From Acidaminococcus hominis (lineage in GTDB: Bacteria; Bacillota; Negativicutes; Acidaminococcales; Acidaminococcaceae), in the NCBI RefSeq assembly GCF_021044795.1, contig NZ_JAJNOP010000001.1: 64,000 bases of DNA; one strand, given 5' to 3'. Numbering within the stretch: position 1 is the stretch's first letter; the number at the start of each line of letters is the position of its first letter. Both the position numbers and the translations under genes were made by a program. A model generated the notes under the pieces. That model ran no database searches. It was not told the DNA's origin and worked only from the letters and a program-made list of their open reading frames with translations. This document shows positions 24,479 through 32,977 of the stretch, in pieces.

Positions 24479-25420
24479 ATGGTTTTGGAAAAGAAAGAAG
24501 TACAGCAAATCCTGGATGATGCGTTAAACGAAGGGCGCAGCGTCCTGTACGAGGGCAAGGTGGCCAGTTATATTCCTGAACTGGCCAAGGCCAACTCTGG
24601 CAATCTGGGTGTGTGCATTATGAAAAAAGATGGCAGCGTTTACAGCGCCGGGGATGATAATATTCCCTTTACCATCCAAAGTATTTCCAAAACCTTTGGC
24701 CTGATTCTGGCCCTGCAGACTGCCGGCTACGACAAGGTATTCAGCAAAATCGGCATGGAACCTACTGGAGACCGGTTTGACAGCATTCTGCAGCTGGAAC
24801 TGAAGGATTGGCGTCCCTTTAACCCCATGATCAACGCCGGAGCCATTGTGACCACCAGCTGCATCGAAACTCCGGACCCTTTCGGTTCCTTCCTGGAACT
24901 GGTCCGGAAGCTGTGTGACAATCCCAAAATCCGGCTGAACGAATGCGTGTACCAGTCCGAGAAAAAGACCGGCACCCGGAACCGCTCCATCGCCTTTTTG
25001 CTGAAAAGCGACCATGTGCTGGACGGGGAACCGGAAGAGGTACTGGATGTCTATTTTCGGATGTGCTCTGTTATGGTTACCGCCCGGGATTTGGCCCACT
25101 ACGGCATGATCCTGTCCAACCACGGGGTGGACCCCAAAACCGGGGAACAGCTGGTGGATTCCAAGATTATCCGGATTGTGACCACCCTGATGATGCTCTG
25201 CGGGATGTACGACGAATCCGGGGAATACGCAGTGAAAGTGGGGCTGCCCAGCAAAAGCGGCGTAGGCGGCGGGATTTGCGCCGTCGCCCGGCAGGGCGTG
25301 GGCATTGGGACCTTCGGTCCCATGCTGAACAAGAAGGGCAACAGTGTAGGGGGCATGAAAATCCTCCAGGTCCTTTCCGACCGGCTGGGCCTGCACGTAT
25401 TTGATTCCAAAGCGTTCTAA
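24479..25420 (+). CDS. glsA: glutaminase
   Basis: 313 aa; hydrolyses glutamine to glutamate and ammonia. Beta-lactamase-like serine enzyme with SxxK motif Ser68-Lys71 (SISK), NPMINAGAIV near residue 118, the YxxQ-like Tyr-Gln in CVYQSE, and the C-terminal GLPSKSGVGGGI typical of bacterial glutaminases. Full length. GAAGGGGG precedes the ATG. Downstream of the AGCS symporter, fitting an organism living on glutamine/glutamate. Confidence 0.94.
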   Translation: MVLEKKEVQQILDDALNEGRSVLYEGKVASYIPELAKANSGNLGVCIMKKDGSVYSAGDDNIPFTIQSISKTFGLILALQTAGYDKVFSKIGMEPTGDRFDSILQLELKDWRPFNPMINAGAIVTTSCIETPDPFGSFLELVRKLCDNPKIRLNECVYQSEKKTGTRNRSIAFLLKSDHVLDGEPEEVLDVYFRMCSVMVTARDLAHYGMILSNHGVDPKTGEQLVDSKIIRIVTTLMMLCGMYDESGEYAVKVGLPSKSGVGGGICAVARQGVGIGTFGPMLNKKGNSVGGMKILQVLSDRLGLHVFDSKAF

Positions 25421-25454
25421 TCTCATTGCTATAGATAAACTCCCTCTTTTTTCG

Positions 25455-25490
25455 AAAAAGGCCTGTGCAGCTCCAGCACGGGCCTTTTTC
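25455..25490 (+). terminator. terminator after glsA
   Basis: AAAAGGCC-GTGC pairs with GCAC-GGGCCTTTTT around an AGCTCCA loop. Confidence 0.85.
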
Positions 25491-25561
25491 ATGGTATAAT
25501 AAAAACTTGAGACAAATAACCTGTACCCAATGGGGCAGTACGCAAACAAGGAGGCAATACC

Positions 25562-26440
25562 ATGGACCTGGCACCCAAACTCACCATGCTGATTTCGCTT
25601 TTGATTTTCGGGACCATTGGGTTGGTGCGGCGGTTTATTCCCCTGGATTCCGTGCCGCTGGCCCTGCTCCGGGCGCTTTTGGGCTGCGTAACCCTGGTTC
25701 TCATTATGGCCGTAACCCGGCAGCCCCTGCGGCTGCGGGAGCTTTTGGCCTACAAGGGGAAACTGCTGCTATGCGGTCTTTTGCTGGGCTTGGACTGGAT
25801 CTGCTTTTTTGAGTCCTTTAACTATACTACGGTTGCCGTGGCTACCCTGTGCTACTATATGGCCCCGGTCTTTATGCTGTTGGCGGCGCCCCTGGTGTTT
25901 CACGAAACCCTGGGCCCCTGGAAGCTGGCCTGCGCTGGCTGCACAATTTTGGGGATGCTGCTGGTTTCCGGGTACGTGGGCAGTACGGAAATCCAGATTC
26001 AAGGCCCGGGGGTGGTCTTTGCCCTGTTGGGAGCCCTGTTCTATGCCGGGGTTATCATCCTGAACAAGGGCATCCTGGGCCTCACCGCCTACGAAAAATC
26101 TGCCACCCAGCTGGGGATTGCGGCCCTTTTGCTGCTGCCTTACACGGCGGCAGTGGGCAAGCTGCACTTTGCCGGGGTGGGGACAACGGGAGCCCTTTTG
26201 ATTCTGGTTTTGGGGGTGGTCCATACAGGACTGGCCTACGGTCTGTACTACGGCTCCCTGACCCAGGTATCCGCCCAGGCTACGGCCCTGCTCAGCTATG
26301 TAGACCCCATTACCGCAGTGCTGCTGTCCGCCTTTGTGCTCCGGGAACCCATGTCGGCCTGGCAGGCTGCCGGGGTATGCCTGGTTCTGGGCGGCATGAT
26401 TGGCAGTGAAATCAAGAACCCGCTGAAAAAAGCGGCGTAA
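25562..26440 (+). CDS. EamA/DMT family exporter
   Basis: 292 aa with ten predicted helices in two repeated EamA halves, a drug/metabolite exporter in the inner membrane. Typical repeat ends FFESFNYTTVAVATLCYYMAPVFMLLAA and TQVSAQATALLSYVDPITAVLLSAFVLREPMS are seen. The substrate is unknown; amino acids or their relatives are common for the family. A -10 TATAAT lies at 25495-25500 and AAGGAGG before the ATG. The DUF1653 gene follows after 19 bases, as one operon. Confidence 0.87.
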   Translation: MDLAPKLTMLISLLIFGTIGLVRRFIPLDSVPLALLRALLGCVTLVLIMAVTRQPLRLRELLAYKGKLLLCGLLLGLDWICFFESFNYTTVAVATLCYYMAPVFMLLAAPLVFHETLGPWKLACAGCTILGMLLVSGYVGSTEIQIQGPGVVFALLGALFYAGVIILNKGILGLTAYEKSATQLGIAALLLLPYTAAVGKLHFAGVGTTGALLILVLGVVHTGLAYGLYYGSLTQVSAQATALLSYVDPITAVLLSAFVLREPMSAWQAAGVCLVLGGMIGSEIKNPLKKAA

Positions 26441-26459
26441 AAGAAAGAAGGAGAGGGTT

Positions 26460-26738
26460 ATGGATCCTTTGGCACATGTATTTCATCCCGGCGATATTGT
26501 CCGGCATTTCAAATGGGAAACCTTGACTGACGAGGAAAAGAAAACCAACCGGTATCTGTATCGGATTATTGGCCCCGCCGTCCATACGGAAACCCGGGAA
26601 CCCCTGATGGTCTACCAGGCCCTGTATGGGGATTTTGGGGTGTACGCCCGGCCTTCCGCCATGTTCTACAGCGAAGTGGAACACGACAAGTACCCCCAAA
26701 TCCAGCAGAAATACCGTTTTGAAAAGCTGCGGAAATAA
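26460..26738 (+). CDS. DUF1653 domain protein (92 aa)
   Basis: Small cytosolic protein matching DUF1653 throughout: PGDIVRHFKWE, YLYRIIGPAVHTETREPLMVYQALYGDFGVYARPSAMFYSEVE. The family is widespread and of unknown role. AAGGAGAGG lies before the ATG; it is the last gene of the exporter operon. No terminator is evident before the following small-RNA promoter. Confidence 0.88.
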   Translation: MDPLAHVFHPGDIVRHFKWETLTDEEKKTNRYLYRIIGPAVHTETREPLMVYQALYGDFGVYARPSAMFYSEVEHDKYPQIQQKYRFEKLRK

Positions 26739-26764
26739 AAAGGTAAACCTATAAATATATATGG

Positions 26765-26793
26765 TTGACACAAATAAGAAATGCTTCTATACT
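26765..26793 (+). promoter_or_regulatory. consensus promoter of an orphan transcript
   Basis: TTGACA (26765-26770), 17-bp spacer, TATACT (26788-26793). No gene begins before the terminator at 26870-26909. Confidence 0.8.
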
Positions 26794-26798
26794 GGGAA

Positions 26799-26909
26799 GC
26801 AGAAAACCCCAGGAATGCAGCGGCATTCCTTACCCCCATCTTCCCTCAAGGAGGGGGAACCCCTGCAAAAAACAAGTCCGGTCATTGGTGGCCCCGGGCT
26901 TGTTTTTTT
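26799..26909 (+). ncRNA. candidate small RNA of about 110 nt
   Basis: Own promoter and own terminator, no credible reading frame. Pairing: GCAG (26799-26802) with CTGC (26863-26866) closes a domain holding GGAATGC/GCATTCC (26812-26818/26823-26829) and a C/G-rich hairpin (26841-26858). The terminator pairs AACAAG-CCGG (26871-26881) with CCGG-CTTGTT (26894-26904), then T-run. It is neither 6S, tmRNA, RNase P nor a recognisable SRP RNA. It could also be a terminated leader RNA for the peptidase gene at 27044, although that gene has its own possible promoter. Confidence 0.5.
26870..26909 (+). terminator. terminator of the orphan transcript
   Basis: AACAAG/CTTGTT and CCGG/CCGG stems followed by T7. 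Confidence 0.8.
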
Positions 26910-26946
26910 ATGTCCGGCAGGGGAAATTCACGGTTTTTCAAGAAAA

Positions 26947-26975
26947 TTGCTTTTTATCCGTAATTGTCATATGAT
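26947..26975 (+). promoter_or_regulatory. possible promoter of the M24 peptidase gene
   Basis: TTGCTT (26947-26952), 17-bp spacer, TATGAT (26970-26975). Confidence 0.45.
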
Positions 26976-27043
26976 AAAGAAATCAAAGTAGTATTTTTGG
27001 GAGGCCTCCGGGGCCCTTCCTGAAATAGAATGGAGAATGCAGG

Positions 27044-28309
27044 ATGGATAACGAAATGATACTGACCGATGACTTGCGCCGGGTGCCCCGGGAGGAACTG
27101 GACCGGCGGCTGGAGCAGCTGCGCAGAGCCCTGACCCAGGAGGACCCGGGGTGGCAGCTGGCGGTGGTGACCGAAAAGACCAGTATGTACTACTATACGG
27201 GAACCATGCAGGAAGGCGCCTATCTGGTGCGGCCCCAGGATGCGGTGCTGTGGGTCCGGCGGAGTCTCAGACGGGCCCGGAACGAATCCCTGCTGCCCGC
27301 CAGCCAGATTCGTCCCATGCACAGCTTCAGACAGGCGGCGGTCTACTATGACGATGAGCCCCCGGAGCGCATCTACCTGGACGAAAAGCACACTTCCCTG
27401 GAGTGGCTGGGGCTTTTTGGCAAATACTTCCAGACGGAGCGGTGGCAGCCCTTGAACAAACTGCTGACCCGGCTGCGCAGCGTAAAAAGCCCCTACGAGC
27501 TAGCTCTCATGGAGCGCAGCGGCCGGATTCACCAGCAGGTGCTGACCCAGGAGGTAACCGGTCTGGTCCACACGGGCATCAGCGAGGCGGAACTGGCCAT
27601 TCAGCTGTATTGGAAAATGGTCCAGCAGGGCAGCCAGGGTATTGCCCGTACCAACCGGCCCACCGGGGAAGATGTGGTGGGGCTTACCTCCTTTGGCAAA
27701 AGCGCCCTGGTGCCCACGGCCTTTGACGGTCCCGGGGGCACAGATGGCACCTGCATTGCCATGCAGAGCATCGGTTCTGCCTTCCGGTTTTTGAAGCCGG
27801 GTCGGCTGATTTATTTGGACATTCCCTGCGGCTTTGACGGCTACACCACGGACAAAAGCGTGGTGTACTACTACGGAGACCTGGCAGCGGATCCTCAGGG
27901 GGAGGAAATCCGCCGGGCCTACGCCTACTGTGTGGCTCTGGAGCAGGAAACGGCTTCCCTCCTAAAGCCCGGAGCGGTGCTGGGGGAAATCTACGACCAG
28001 GTGATGGGCCATTTTGACCATCGGTACGACGGTATTTTTATGAACGGGGGAAAATTCCTGGGCCACAGCGTGGGGCTGTGCCTGGATGAAACCCCAGTAA
28101 TTGCCGGCGGCGTAAGGGACCGGGCAGAGGAGAATATGACCTTTGCCCTGGAACCCAAAATCGCCCTGCCGGGCATCGGCATGGTGGGTACGGAAAATAC
28201 CTACCGGATTACCAGTAAGGGTGCGCTCTGCCTCACAGGCGGCCCTCAGGAGCTGGTGATAATCCCTGCGAAAGGGTCTTCACCAGAGTCTGAAAAAATG
28301 ATAAAATGA
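27044..28309 (+). CDS. M24 family metallopeptidase (Xaa-Pro aminopeptidase-like)
   Basis: 421 aa. An N-terminal creatinase-like domain (about 1-150) precedes a pita-bread fold catalytic domain. Metal ligands are present: Asp pair in LDIPCGFDGYTTDKS, His in FLGHSVGLCLDE, Glu in ALEPKI and Glu in VGTENTYRI. Enzymes of this type remove the residue before proline; some act on other substrates. GCAGG precedes the ATG, a weak site. The next genes follow closely on the same strand. Confidence 0.85.
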   Translation: MDNEMILTDDLRRVPREELDRRLEQLRRALTQEDPGWQLAVVTEKTSMYYYTGTMQEGAYLVRPQDAVLWVRRSLRRARNESLLPASQIRPMHSFRQAAVYYDDEPPERIYLDEKHTSLEWLGLFGKYFQTERWQPLNKLLTRLRSVKSPYELALMERSGRIHQQVLTQEVTGLVHTGISEAELAIQLYWKMVQQGSQGIARTNRPTGEDVVGLTSFGKSALVPTAFDGPGGTDGTCIAMQSIGSAFRFLKPGRLIYLDIPCGFDGYTTDKSVVYYYGDLAADPQGEEIRRAYAYCVALEQETASLLKPGAVLGEIYDQVMGHFDHRYDGIFMNGGKFLGHSVGLCLDETPVIAGGVRDRAEENMTFALEPKIALPGIGMVGTENTYRITSKGALCLTGGPQELVIIPAKGSSPESEKMIK

Positions 28310-28343
28310 ATCATTAGAGTGTGAGGAAAAGGGGAGAAACACC

Positions 28344-28658
28344 ATGGCAGTTACGCAAAAAGAGGATTCCATCATCGATAAAGATGACTTTTTGGAAACC
28401 CAGGAAATTATCCGCAAACAGATTCAAAGCAACAGCAAGCTGACCGGTGCGCAAAAACGACAGTGCCTGCAGGTTTTGGAGGGCATTGGCCATTCCGTAA
28501 TTTACGGAGGCGTGCGGCAGCACGGCATTACCAAGGCCATGCTGAAAACGGCATTTCCCGTTTTTGGCAAAATGAGTGAAGACAATCGGCACAACGACAA
28601 GGAACTGAAAGTACTCAAGGTTCTCACCTATTTGATTTATCAGGGGATTATTCAGTAA
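28344..28658 (+). CDS. uncharacterised protein (104 aa) coupled to mntP
   Basis: Not recognised. Predicted all-helical and soluble, no Cys cluster and no signal; charged N-terminus (KEDSIIDKDDFLETQEIIRKQIQ) and a C-terminal half with a small-residue turn (GGVRQHGITKAML). Its stop codon overlaps the mntP start (TAATG), so the two are translationally coupled, suggesting a shared role or regulation in manganese handling (inference). AAAGGGGAG lies before the ATG. Confidence 0.7.
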   Translation: MAVTQKEDSIIDKDDFLETQEIIRKQIQSNSKLTGAQKRQCLQVLEGIGHSVIYGGVRQHGITKAMLKTAFPVFGKMSEDNRHNDKELKVLKVLTYLIYQGIIQ

Positions 28659-29215
28659 TGAACGCAATTACCATCTTTTTGCTGGCCGTATCCTTATCCA
28701 TGGATGCCTTTGCCGTATCGGTCTGCGGCGGGCTGAAAATGAAACCCAGCGAGCGGTTTCGGGGCGGTCTGACCTTTGGCGCCTGGTTCGGGGGATTCCA
28801 GGCGCTGATGCCTTTTTTGGGGTATGAATTGGGGCTGCATTTTGCTAAGGCGGCTTCTGCCTACTCCCATTGGATTACCCTGGTGATTCTGGGCTATATC
28901 GGCATCAATATGATCCGGGAAGCCGGAGAAGACCAGGAAGAAGAAAAGATTACCGGGTTTACCGTAATGCTGGGCCTGGCGGTGGCTACCAGCCTGGATG
29001 CCCTGGGGGTGGGCGTCAGTCTGGCCTTTTCCGCCGTGGACATTGTGCCCGTGGTACTGGAAATTGGGACCATTACCTTTTGCCTGTCCTTTCTGGGCTG
29101 TGCCTGCGGGGCCCTGATTGGTATGTGGGGCAAGGCCAACGCAGAACGGGCCGGCGGACTGGTATTGATTTCCCTGGGAATCAAGGCAGTCTTGGAACAT
29201 TATCACATCTTATAA
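28658..29215 (+). CDS. mntP: manganese efflux pump MntP
   Basis: 185-aa inner-membrane protein with six helices in two halves, exporting Mn(II). Family residues: LAVSLSMDAFAVSVCGGLKMKP at the N-terminus and the matching AVATSLDALGVGVSLAF in the second half, both with the essential Asp. No yybP-ykoY manganese riboswitch precedes it; instead it starts within the stop codon of the 104-aa protein. Confidence 0.92.
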   Translation: MNAITIFLLAVSLSMDAFAVSVCGGLKMKPSERFRGGLTFGAWFGGFQALMPFLGYELGLHFAKAASAYSHWITLVILGYIGINMIREAGEDQEEEKITGFTVMLGLAVATSLDALGVGVSLAFSAVDIVPVVLEIGTITFCLSFLGCACGALIGMWGKANAERAGGLVLISLGIKAVLEHYHIL

Positions 29216-29281
29216 ATACGGGAGCTGCTGCAGGGTGCTGCGGCGGCTCTTGTTTCGCATGTATAGAAGGAGGTGCCAGGC

Positions 29282-30439
29282 GTGGGTACAAAACAGCGGT
29301 GGATTATGCACGTGGATATGGATGCATTTTTTGCCTCTGTGGAGCAGCTGGACCACCCGGAATACCGGGGCAAGCCGGTGATTGTTGGCGGGTTGTCCGG
29401 CCGGGGGGTGGTTTCCACCTGTTCCTACGAGGCCCGGAAGTTCGGGGTCCATTCAGCCATGCCCATGACCCAGGCCTGGCAGCTCTGTCCGAAGGCCATT
29501 TTTGTTACCGGCCGGTATGACCGGTACACGGAATTGTCCCAGCAGATTCAGGCGATTTTTCGGGAGTTTTCTCCGGCGGTGGAGCCTTTGTCCATTGACG
29601 AGGCTTTCCTGGACCTGACAGGAATGGACAAGCTGGTGGGGGATGTGCGGACCCTGGGGCCCAAGATCAAACAAACTATCCGGGAACGCACCGGGCTCAC
29701 CGCTTCTGTGGGGCTGGCCCCCAACAAATTCCTGGCCAAGCTGGCCAGTGATTTGGAAAAACCCGATGGTTTGGTAATCATTGAACCGGGGGAGGAGGCA
29801 GCCAGAATTGCGCCCCTGCCCCTTAGCAAGGTGTTTGGCCTGGGCCAGCGGTCGGTGGCAGCCCTAAAGAACCTGGGGCTAACCACCATTGGCCAATTGG
29901 CGGCCTGCGACCTTAGGGTGCTCCAGCCCCTTTTGGGACGGCAGGCGGAAGAAATCCGGAACCGGGCCCGGGGGCTGGACAGCCGGCCGGTGGTGCCGGA
30001 TGAGCAGCGCAAATCCCTGGGCAAGGAAAATACCTTTGGGGAAAACCTCCGGGGCAAGGAACCCTGCCTGGAGGCCCTGTGGGACCTGTGCCAGCAGGTG
30101 GGCTGGCGGCTGAGAACGGCGGGGCTTGCCGGCTATACGGTGACCCTGAAAATCAAGCTGGCAGATTTTCGCCTGCTGACCCGGAGCCGGACCTGCGACG
30201 TGCCGGTGCAGCTGGATGAAGAAATTATGGAACAGATCCGGTATTTGGCGGAGGAAGTCAGCTGGCGGGAGCCGGTACGGCTTTTGGGAGTGGCCGTCAG
30301 CCACCTGGCCCCCGGGGGAAGCCTGGGGCTTGATTTGGGAGATGCTGAGCGGGACCGGAAACGGGCCCAGGCTCTCGATGGATTGAAACAGCGTTTTGGG
30401 GAAAGTATTATCCGCAAGGGCGGCAAGGCCCGCAGCTAG
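29282..30439 (+). CDS. dinB: DNA polymerase IV (Y family)
   Basis: 385-aa error-prone translesion polymerase. Palm motifs MHVDMDAFFASVEQ near residue 9 and SIDEAFLD near residue 105 hold the catalytic acids; the thumb HhH region is FGLGQRSVAALKNLGLTTIGQLA. A little-finger domain follows; no obvious beta-clamp motif at the very end. A GTG start at 29282 is preferred because AGGAGG lies 8 bases upstream; GTG 29273 is too close to it. The next gene begins 11 bases later. Confidence 0.92.
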   Translation: MGTKQRWIMHVDMDAFFASVEQLDHPEYRGKPVIVGGLSGRGVVSTCSYEARKFGVHSAMPMTQAWQLCPKAIFVTGRYDRYTELSQQIQAIFREFSPAVEPLSIDEAFLDLTGMDKLVGDVRTLGPKIKQTIRERTGLTASVGLAPNKFLAKLASDLEKPDGLVIIEPGEEAARIAPLPLSKVFGLGQRSVAALKNLGLTTIGQLAACDLRVLQPLLGRQAEEIRNRARGLDSRPVVPDEQRKSLGKENTFGENLRGKEPCLEALWDLCQQVGWRLRTAGLAGYTVTLKIKLADFRLLTRSRTCDVPVQLDEEIMEQIRYLAEEVSWREPVRLLGVAVSHLAPGGSLGLDLGDAERDRKRAQALDGLKQRFGESIIRKGGKARS

Positions 30440-30450
30440 GAGGTCAGTTT

Positions 30451-31326
30451 ATGGATCGGCAAAGAAAAATCGGTATGGGGTTGGTGCTTTTGGGCGCCAG
30501 CTTATGGGGCAGCAGCAGCAACTGTATGGAATATCTGATGAACCATCAGCATTTTACCTGGTCCACCATCCTGTTCGCCCGGATGCTGCTTACAGGGATT
30601 ATCTTTTTAGGAGTGTCCTGGGTTCAGAAAGAGGACCTGCTGGCAATTTTGCGTAAGGACGGCTGGACCTTCCTGAAATTTTCCGTGCTGGGCATGTACA
30701 TTATGCAGGATATGTTCATTATGGCCATCCACGACAGCACGGCGGCTACGGCTACGGTGCTCCAGTACTTGATGCCGGCGGTGCTTTTGGGCATGTACCT
30801 GTGGCAGGAGAAACGGAAGCCCTACCGGAAAGAGGTGGTGGCGGTAGTCCTGGCCATTGTGGGTACGGCCCTGATTGCCACCAAGGGCCATGGAGCCAGT
30901 CTGGCCATTTCGCCCAGCACCCTGGTCTACGGCATCATCAGCGCCTTTGGCATGGCCTGGTACACCATTTATGCGGCGGACCTGCTCCAGCGCTACAGCT
31001 GCTTTTTGCTGCTGGGCTGGGGGAGCCTATTCAATGCCCTGATTCTGGGGTTGGCCAACCACCCCACCCTCCAGGGGGCTCTGCTGAACTTTGATACAGC
31101 CTGGTCCTTCAGCGTGCTGTTTGTGTGCGGCACCTTGATTGCCTACTACGTGTACCTGGAAAGCACCAAGTACATTCCGGCTTCGGAAACGGGAGCTTTG
31201 GCCGCTTTTGAACCCCTTTCTGCCTATTTCTTCTCCGTGCTGTTTTTGGGTAACCACGTAGGCGGGGTGGAAATGCTGGGCGCATTATGCATTATCACTA
31301 TGGTGGTCATGTTGGCTAGAAAATAA
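30451..31326 (+). CDS. EamA/DMT family transporter
   Basis: 291 aa, ten helices, two EamA repeats. Segments: LGASLWGSSSNCMEYLMN, MAIHDSTAATATVLQYLMPAVLLGMYL and ASETGALAAFEPLSAYFFSVLFLG. Probable exporter of small metabolites; substrate unknown. AGGAGG before the ATG and tight spacing after dinB suggest cotranscription. Distinct from the other EamA protein in this window. Confidence 0.87.
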   Translation: MDRQRKIGMGLVLLGASLWGSSSNCMEYLMNHQHFTWSTILFARMLLTGIIFLGVSWVQKEDLLAILRKDGWTFLKFSVLGMYIMQDMFIMAIHDSTAATATVLQYLMPAVLLGMYLWQEKRKPYRKEVVAVVLAIVGTALIATKGHGASLAISPSTLVYGIISAFGMAWYTIYAADLLQRYSCFLLLGWGSLFNALILGLANHPTLQGALLNFDTAWSFSVLFVCGTLIAYYVYLESTKYIPASETGALAAFEPLSAYFFSVLFLGNHVGGVEMLGALCIITMVVMLARK

Positions 31327-31348
31327 AACAAAATGAAACAAAAAACTG

Positions 31349-31377
31349 TTGACAATAGGGGTACTCTTCTTTATAAT
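31349..31377 (+). promoter_or_regulatory. perfect consensus promoter of metY
   Basis: TTGACA (31349-31354), 17-bp spacer, TATAAT (31372-31377). Confidence 0.9.
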
Positions 31378-31378
31378 G

Positions 31379-31404
31379 TAATTCATACTTGAGTAAGGGG
31401 AATT
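31379..31404 (+). promoter_or_regulatory. CymR-like box at the metY transcription start
   Basis: The stretch from TAATTC at 31379 to GGAATT at 31399-31404 agrees with the first 17 positions of the CymR consensus as I recall it (TAWWNC-N2-A-N-W-N2-A-N2-A) and ends in GGAATT one base out of register. CymR represses sulfur-assimilation genes in Firmicutes, and a repressor here would block metY. Confidence 0.35.
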
Positions 31405-31426
31405 AACCCTATGGGAGGCAAAGACA

Positions 31427-32722
31427 ATGAGTGAAAAGAAGAAGTACCATTTTGAGACTCTCCAACTGCATGTAGGCCAGGAACAGGCAGATCCCGCTAC
31501 GGATTCCCGGGCGGTGCCTATTTACCAAACTACATCTTATGTATTCCGGAACACCCAGCATGCGGCTGACCGTTTTGCCCTGAAAGATGCGGGTAACGTT
31601 TACGGCCGGCTGACCAACCCCACCGAAGATGTTTTTGAAAAACGCATTGCAGCCCTGGAAGGCGGCGTAGCTGCCCTGGCCACGGCCAGCGGTGCAGCAG
31701 CCGTTACCTACGCCATGCAGGCACTGGTCCATGCAGGCCAACACATTGTCTGTGCCACCACCGTTTACGGCGGTACCTATAACCTGTTCGAACATACCTT
31801 CCCCGATTTCGGCATTACCACCACCTTTGTGGATCCTACCAAGGGCGTTCAGGGCTTTGAAGCTGCGGTCCAGGATAATACTCAGGCCATTTACATTGAA
31901 TCCGTAGGCAACCCCAATGCCAACCTGATTGACATTGAAGCCGTAGCCAAGATTGCCCACAGCCACAACATTCCTTTGGTAGTGGACAGCACCTTTGCGA
32001 CTCCGTACCTGCTCCGTCCCTTTGAATATGGGGCCGATATTGTAGTCCATTCTGCCACCAAATTCATCGGCGGCCACGGCACCACCCTGGGCGGCGTCAT
32101 TGTGGACAGCGGCAAGTTTGATTGGGTGGCTTCCGGCCGGTTCCCCTGGCTGGTAGAACCCAACGCCAGCTACCACGGCCTGAGCTTTGCCAAGGATGTG
32201 GGCCCGGCAGCCTATGTAACCTATATCCGCACCCTGATTCTGCGGGATACGGGCGCTACCCTGTCCCCCTTCAACGCTTTCCTGCTGCTCCAGGGCACGG
32301 AAACCCTGTCCCTGCGGGTAGAACGTCAGGTGGAAAACGCCCTGAAGGTGGTGGATTTCCTGTCCAAGGATTCCCATGTAGAAAAGGTCAACCATCCGGC
32401 TTTGCCCGACCATCCGGACCATGCCCTGTACCAGAAGTACTTCCCCAACGGCGGTATTTCCATTTTCACCTTCGAAATCAAGGGCGGCGCAGCAGCAGCC
32501 CAGAAGTTCATCGACCATTTGGAGATTTTCTCCCTGCTGGCCAATGTGGCTGATGTAAAGAGCCTGGTTATCCACCCGGCTTCCACCACCCACTCCCAGA
32601 TGAACGAAGCCGAACTGGCAGCCTCCGGCATTACCCCGGCTACCATTCGTCTGTCCATTGGTACCGAACATATTGACGATATCCTGGACGATATGAAACA
32701 AGCGTTTGCTGCTTTGGATTAA
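31427..32722 (+). CDS. metY: O-acetylhomoserine sulfhydrylase (PLP-dependent)
   Basis: 431 aa; makes homocysteine from O-acetylhomoserine and sulfide. Cys/Met metabolism PLP fold: AVPIYQTTSYVF near the start, GRLTNPTEDVFEKRIAALEGG, and the PLP Lys212 in HSATKFIGGHGT. The length (about 430) fits MetY rather than the cystathionine enzymes of about 380-400. GGGAGG lies before the ATG. Monocistronic with a perfect promoter, a possible CymR-type operator and a strong terminator. Confidence 0.93.
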   Translation: MSEKKKYHFETLQLHVGQEQADPATDSRAVPIYQTTSYVFRNTQHAADRFALKDAGNVYGRLTNPTEDVFEKRIAALEGGVAALATASGAAAVTYAMQALVHAGQHIVCATTVYGGTYNLFEHTFPDFGITTTFVDPTKGVQGFEAAVQDNTQAIYIESVGNPNANLIDIEAVAKIAHSHNIPLVVDSTFATPYLLRPFEYGADIVVHSATKFIGGHGTTLGGVIVDSGKFDWVASGRFPWLVEPNASYHGLSFAKDVGPAAYVTYIRTLILRDTGATLSPFNAFLLLQGTETLSLRVERQVENALKVVDFLSKDSHVEKVNHPALPDHPDHALYQKYFPNGGISIFTFEIKGGAAAAQKFIDHLEIFSLLANVADVKSLVIHPASTTHSQMNEAELAASGITPATIRLSIGTEHIDDILDDMKQAFAALD

Positions 32723-32740
32723 CGTCTTGGCTTGAAAAAC

Positions 32741-32783
32741 CGAACCTCTTTCTGAATTTGTCAGACAGAGGTTCGTTTTTTTT
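32741..32783 (+). terminator. terminator of metY
   Basis: CGAACCTCT (32741-32749) pairs with AGAGGTTCG (32767-32775), then T8. Confidence 0.9.
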
Positions 32784-32867
32784 CGGGTTAAAATGGATCG
32801 TTTTGCTAAAAACCTTACAGTTTTTCGCAGATATAAGAATATAGATATATTTGATATAAGAAAAATG

Positions 32868-32895
32868 TTGAAAAAACTCCGGACGGTGTTACAAT
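32868..32895 (+). promoter_or_regulatory. promoter of pyc
   Basis: TTGAAA (32868-32873), 16-bp spacer, TACAAT (32890-32895). Confidence 0.6.
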
Positions 32896-32977
32896 AAGAA
32901 AGCAACATCGAATGATTTAAACAAAAATATGTAATTGTTCGCCTTTACAGGCCATAGCAGGTAAGGAGGAGAAGTCC

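Noticed and set aside
26799..26909. Calling the orphan RNA 6S, SRP RNA or a known riboswitch
   Set aside because: Size and hairpins do not fit 6S; the SRP GGAAG/AGCAG loop is missing; no riboswitch core was recognised.
26927..26940. 14-base sequence TTCACGGTTTTTCA that recurs at 59440-59453
   Set aside because: Identical in two intergenic regions on the same strand, but short, T-rich and unrelated in position to promoters or hairpins; probably chance.
28344..28658. Reading the 104-aa protein as a known Mn regulator
   Set aside because: No helix-turn-helix or metal-ligand pattern is visible; left as unknown.
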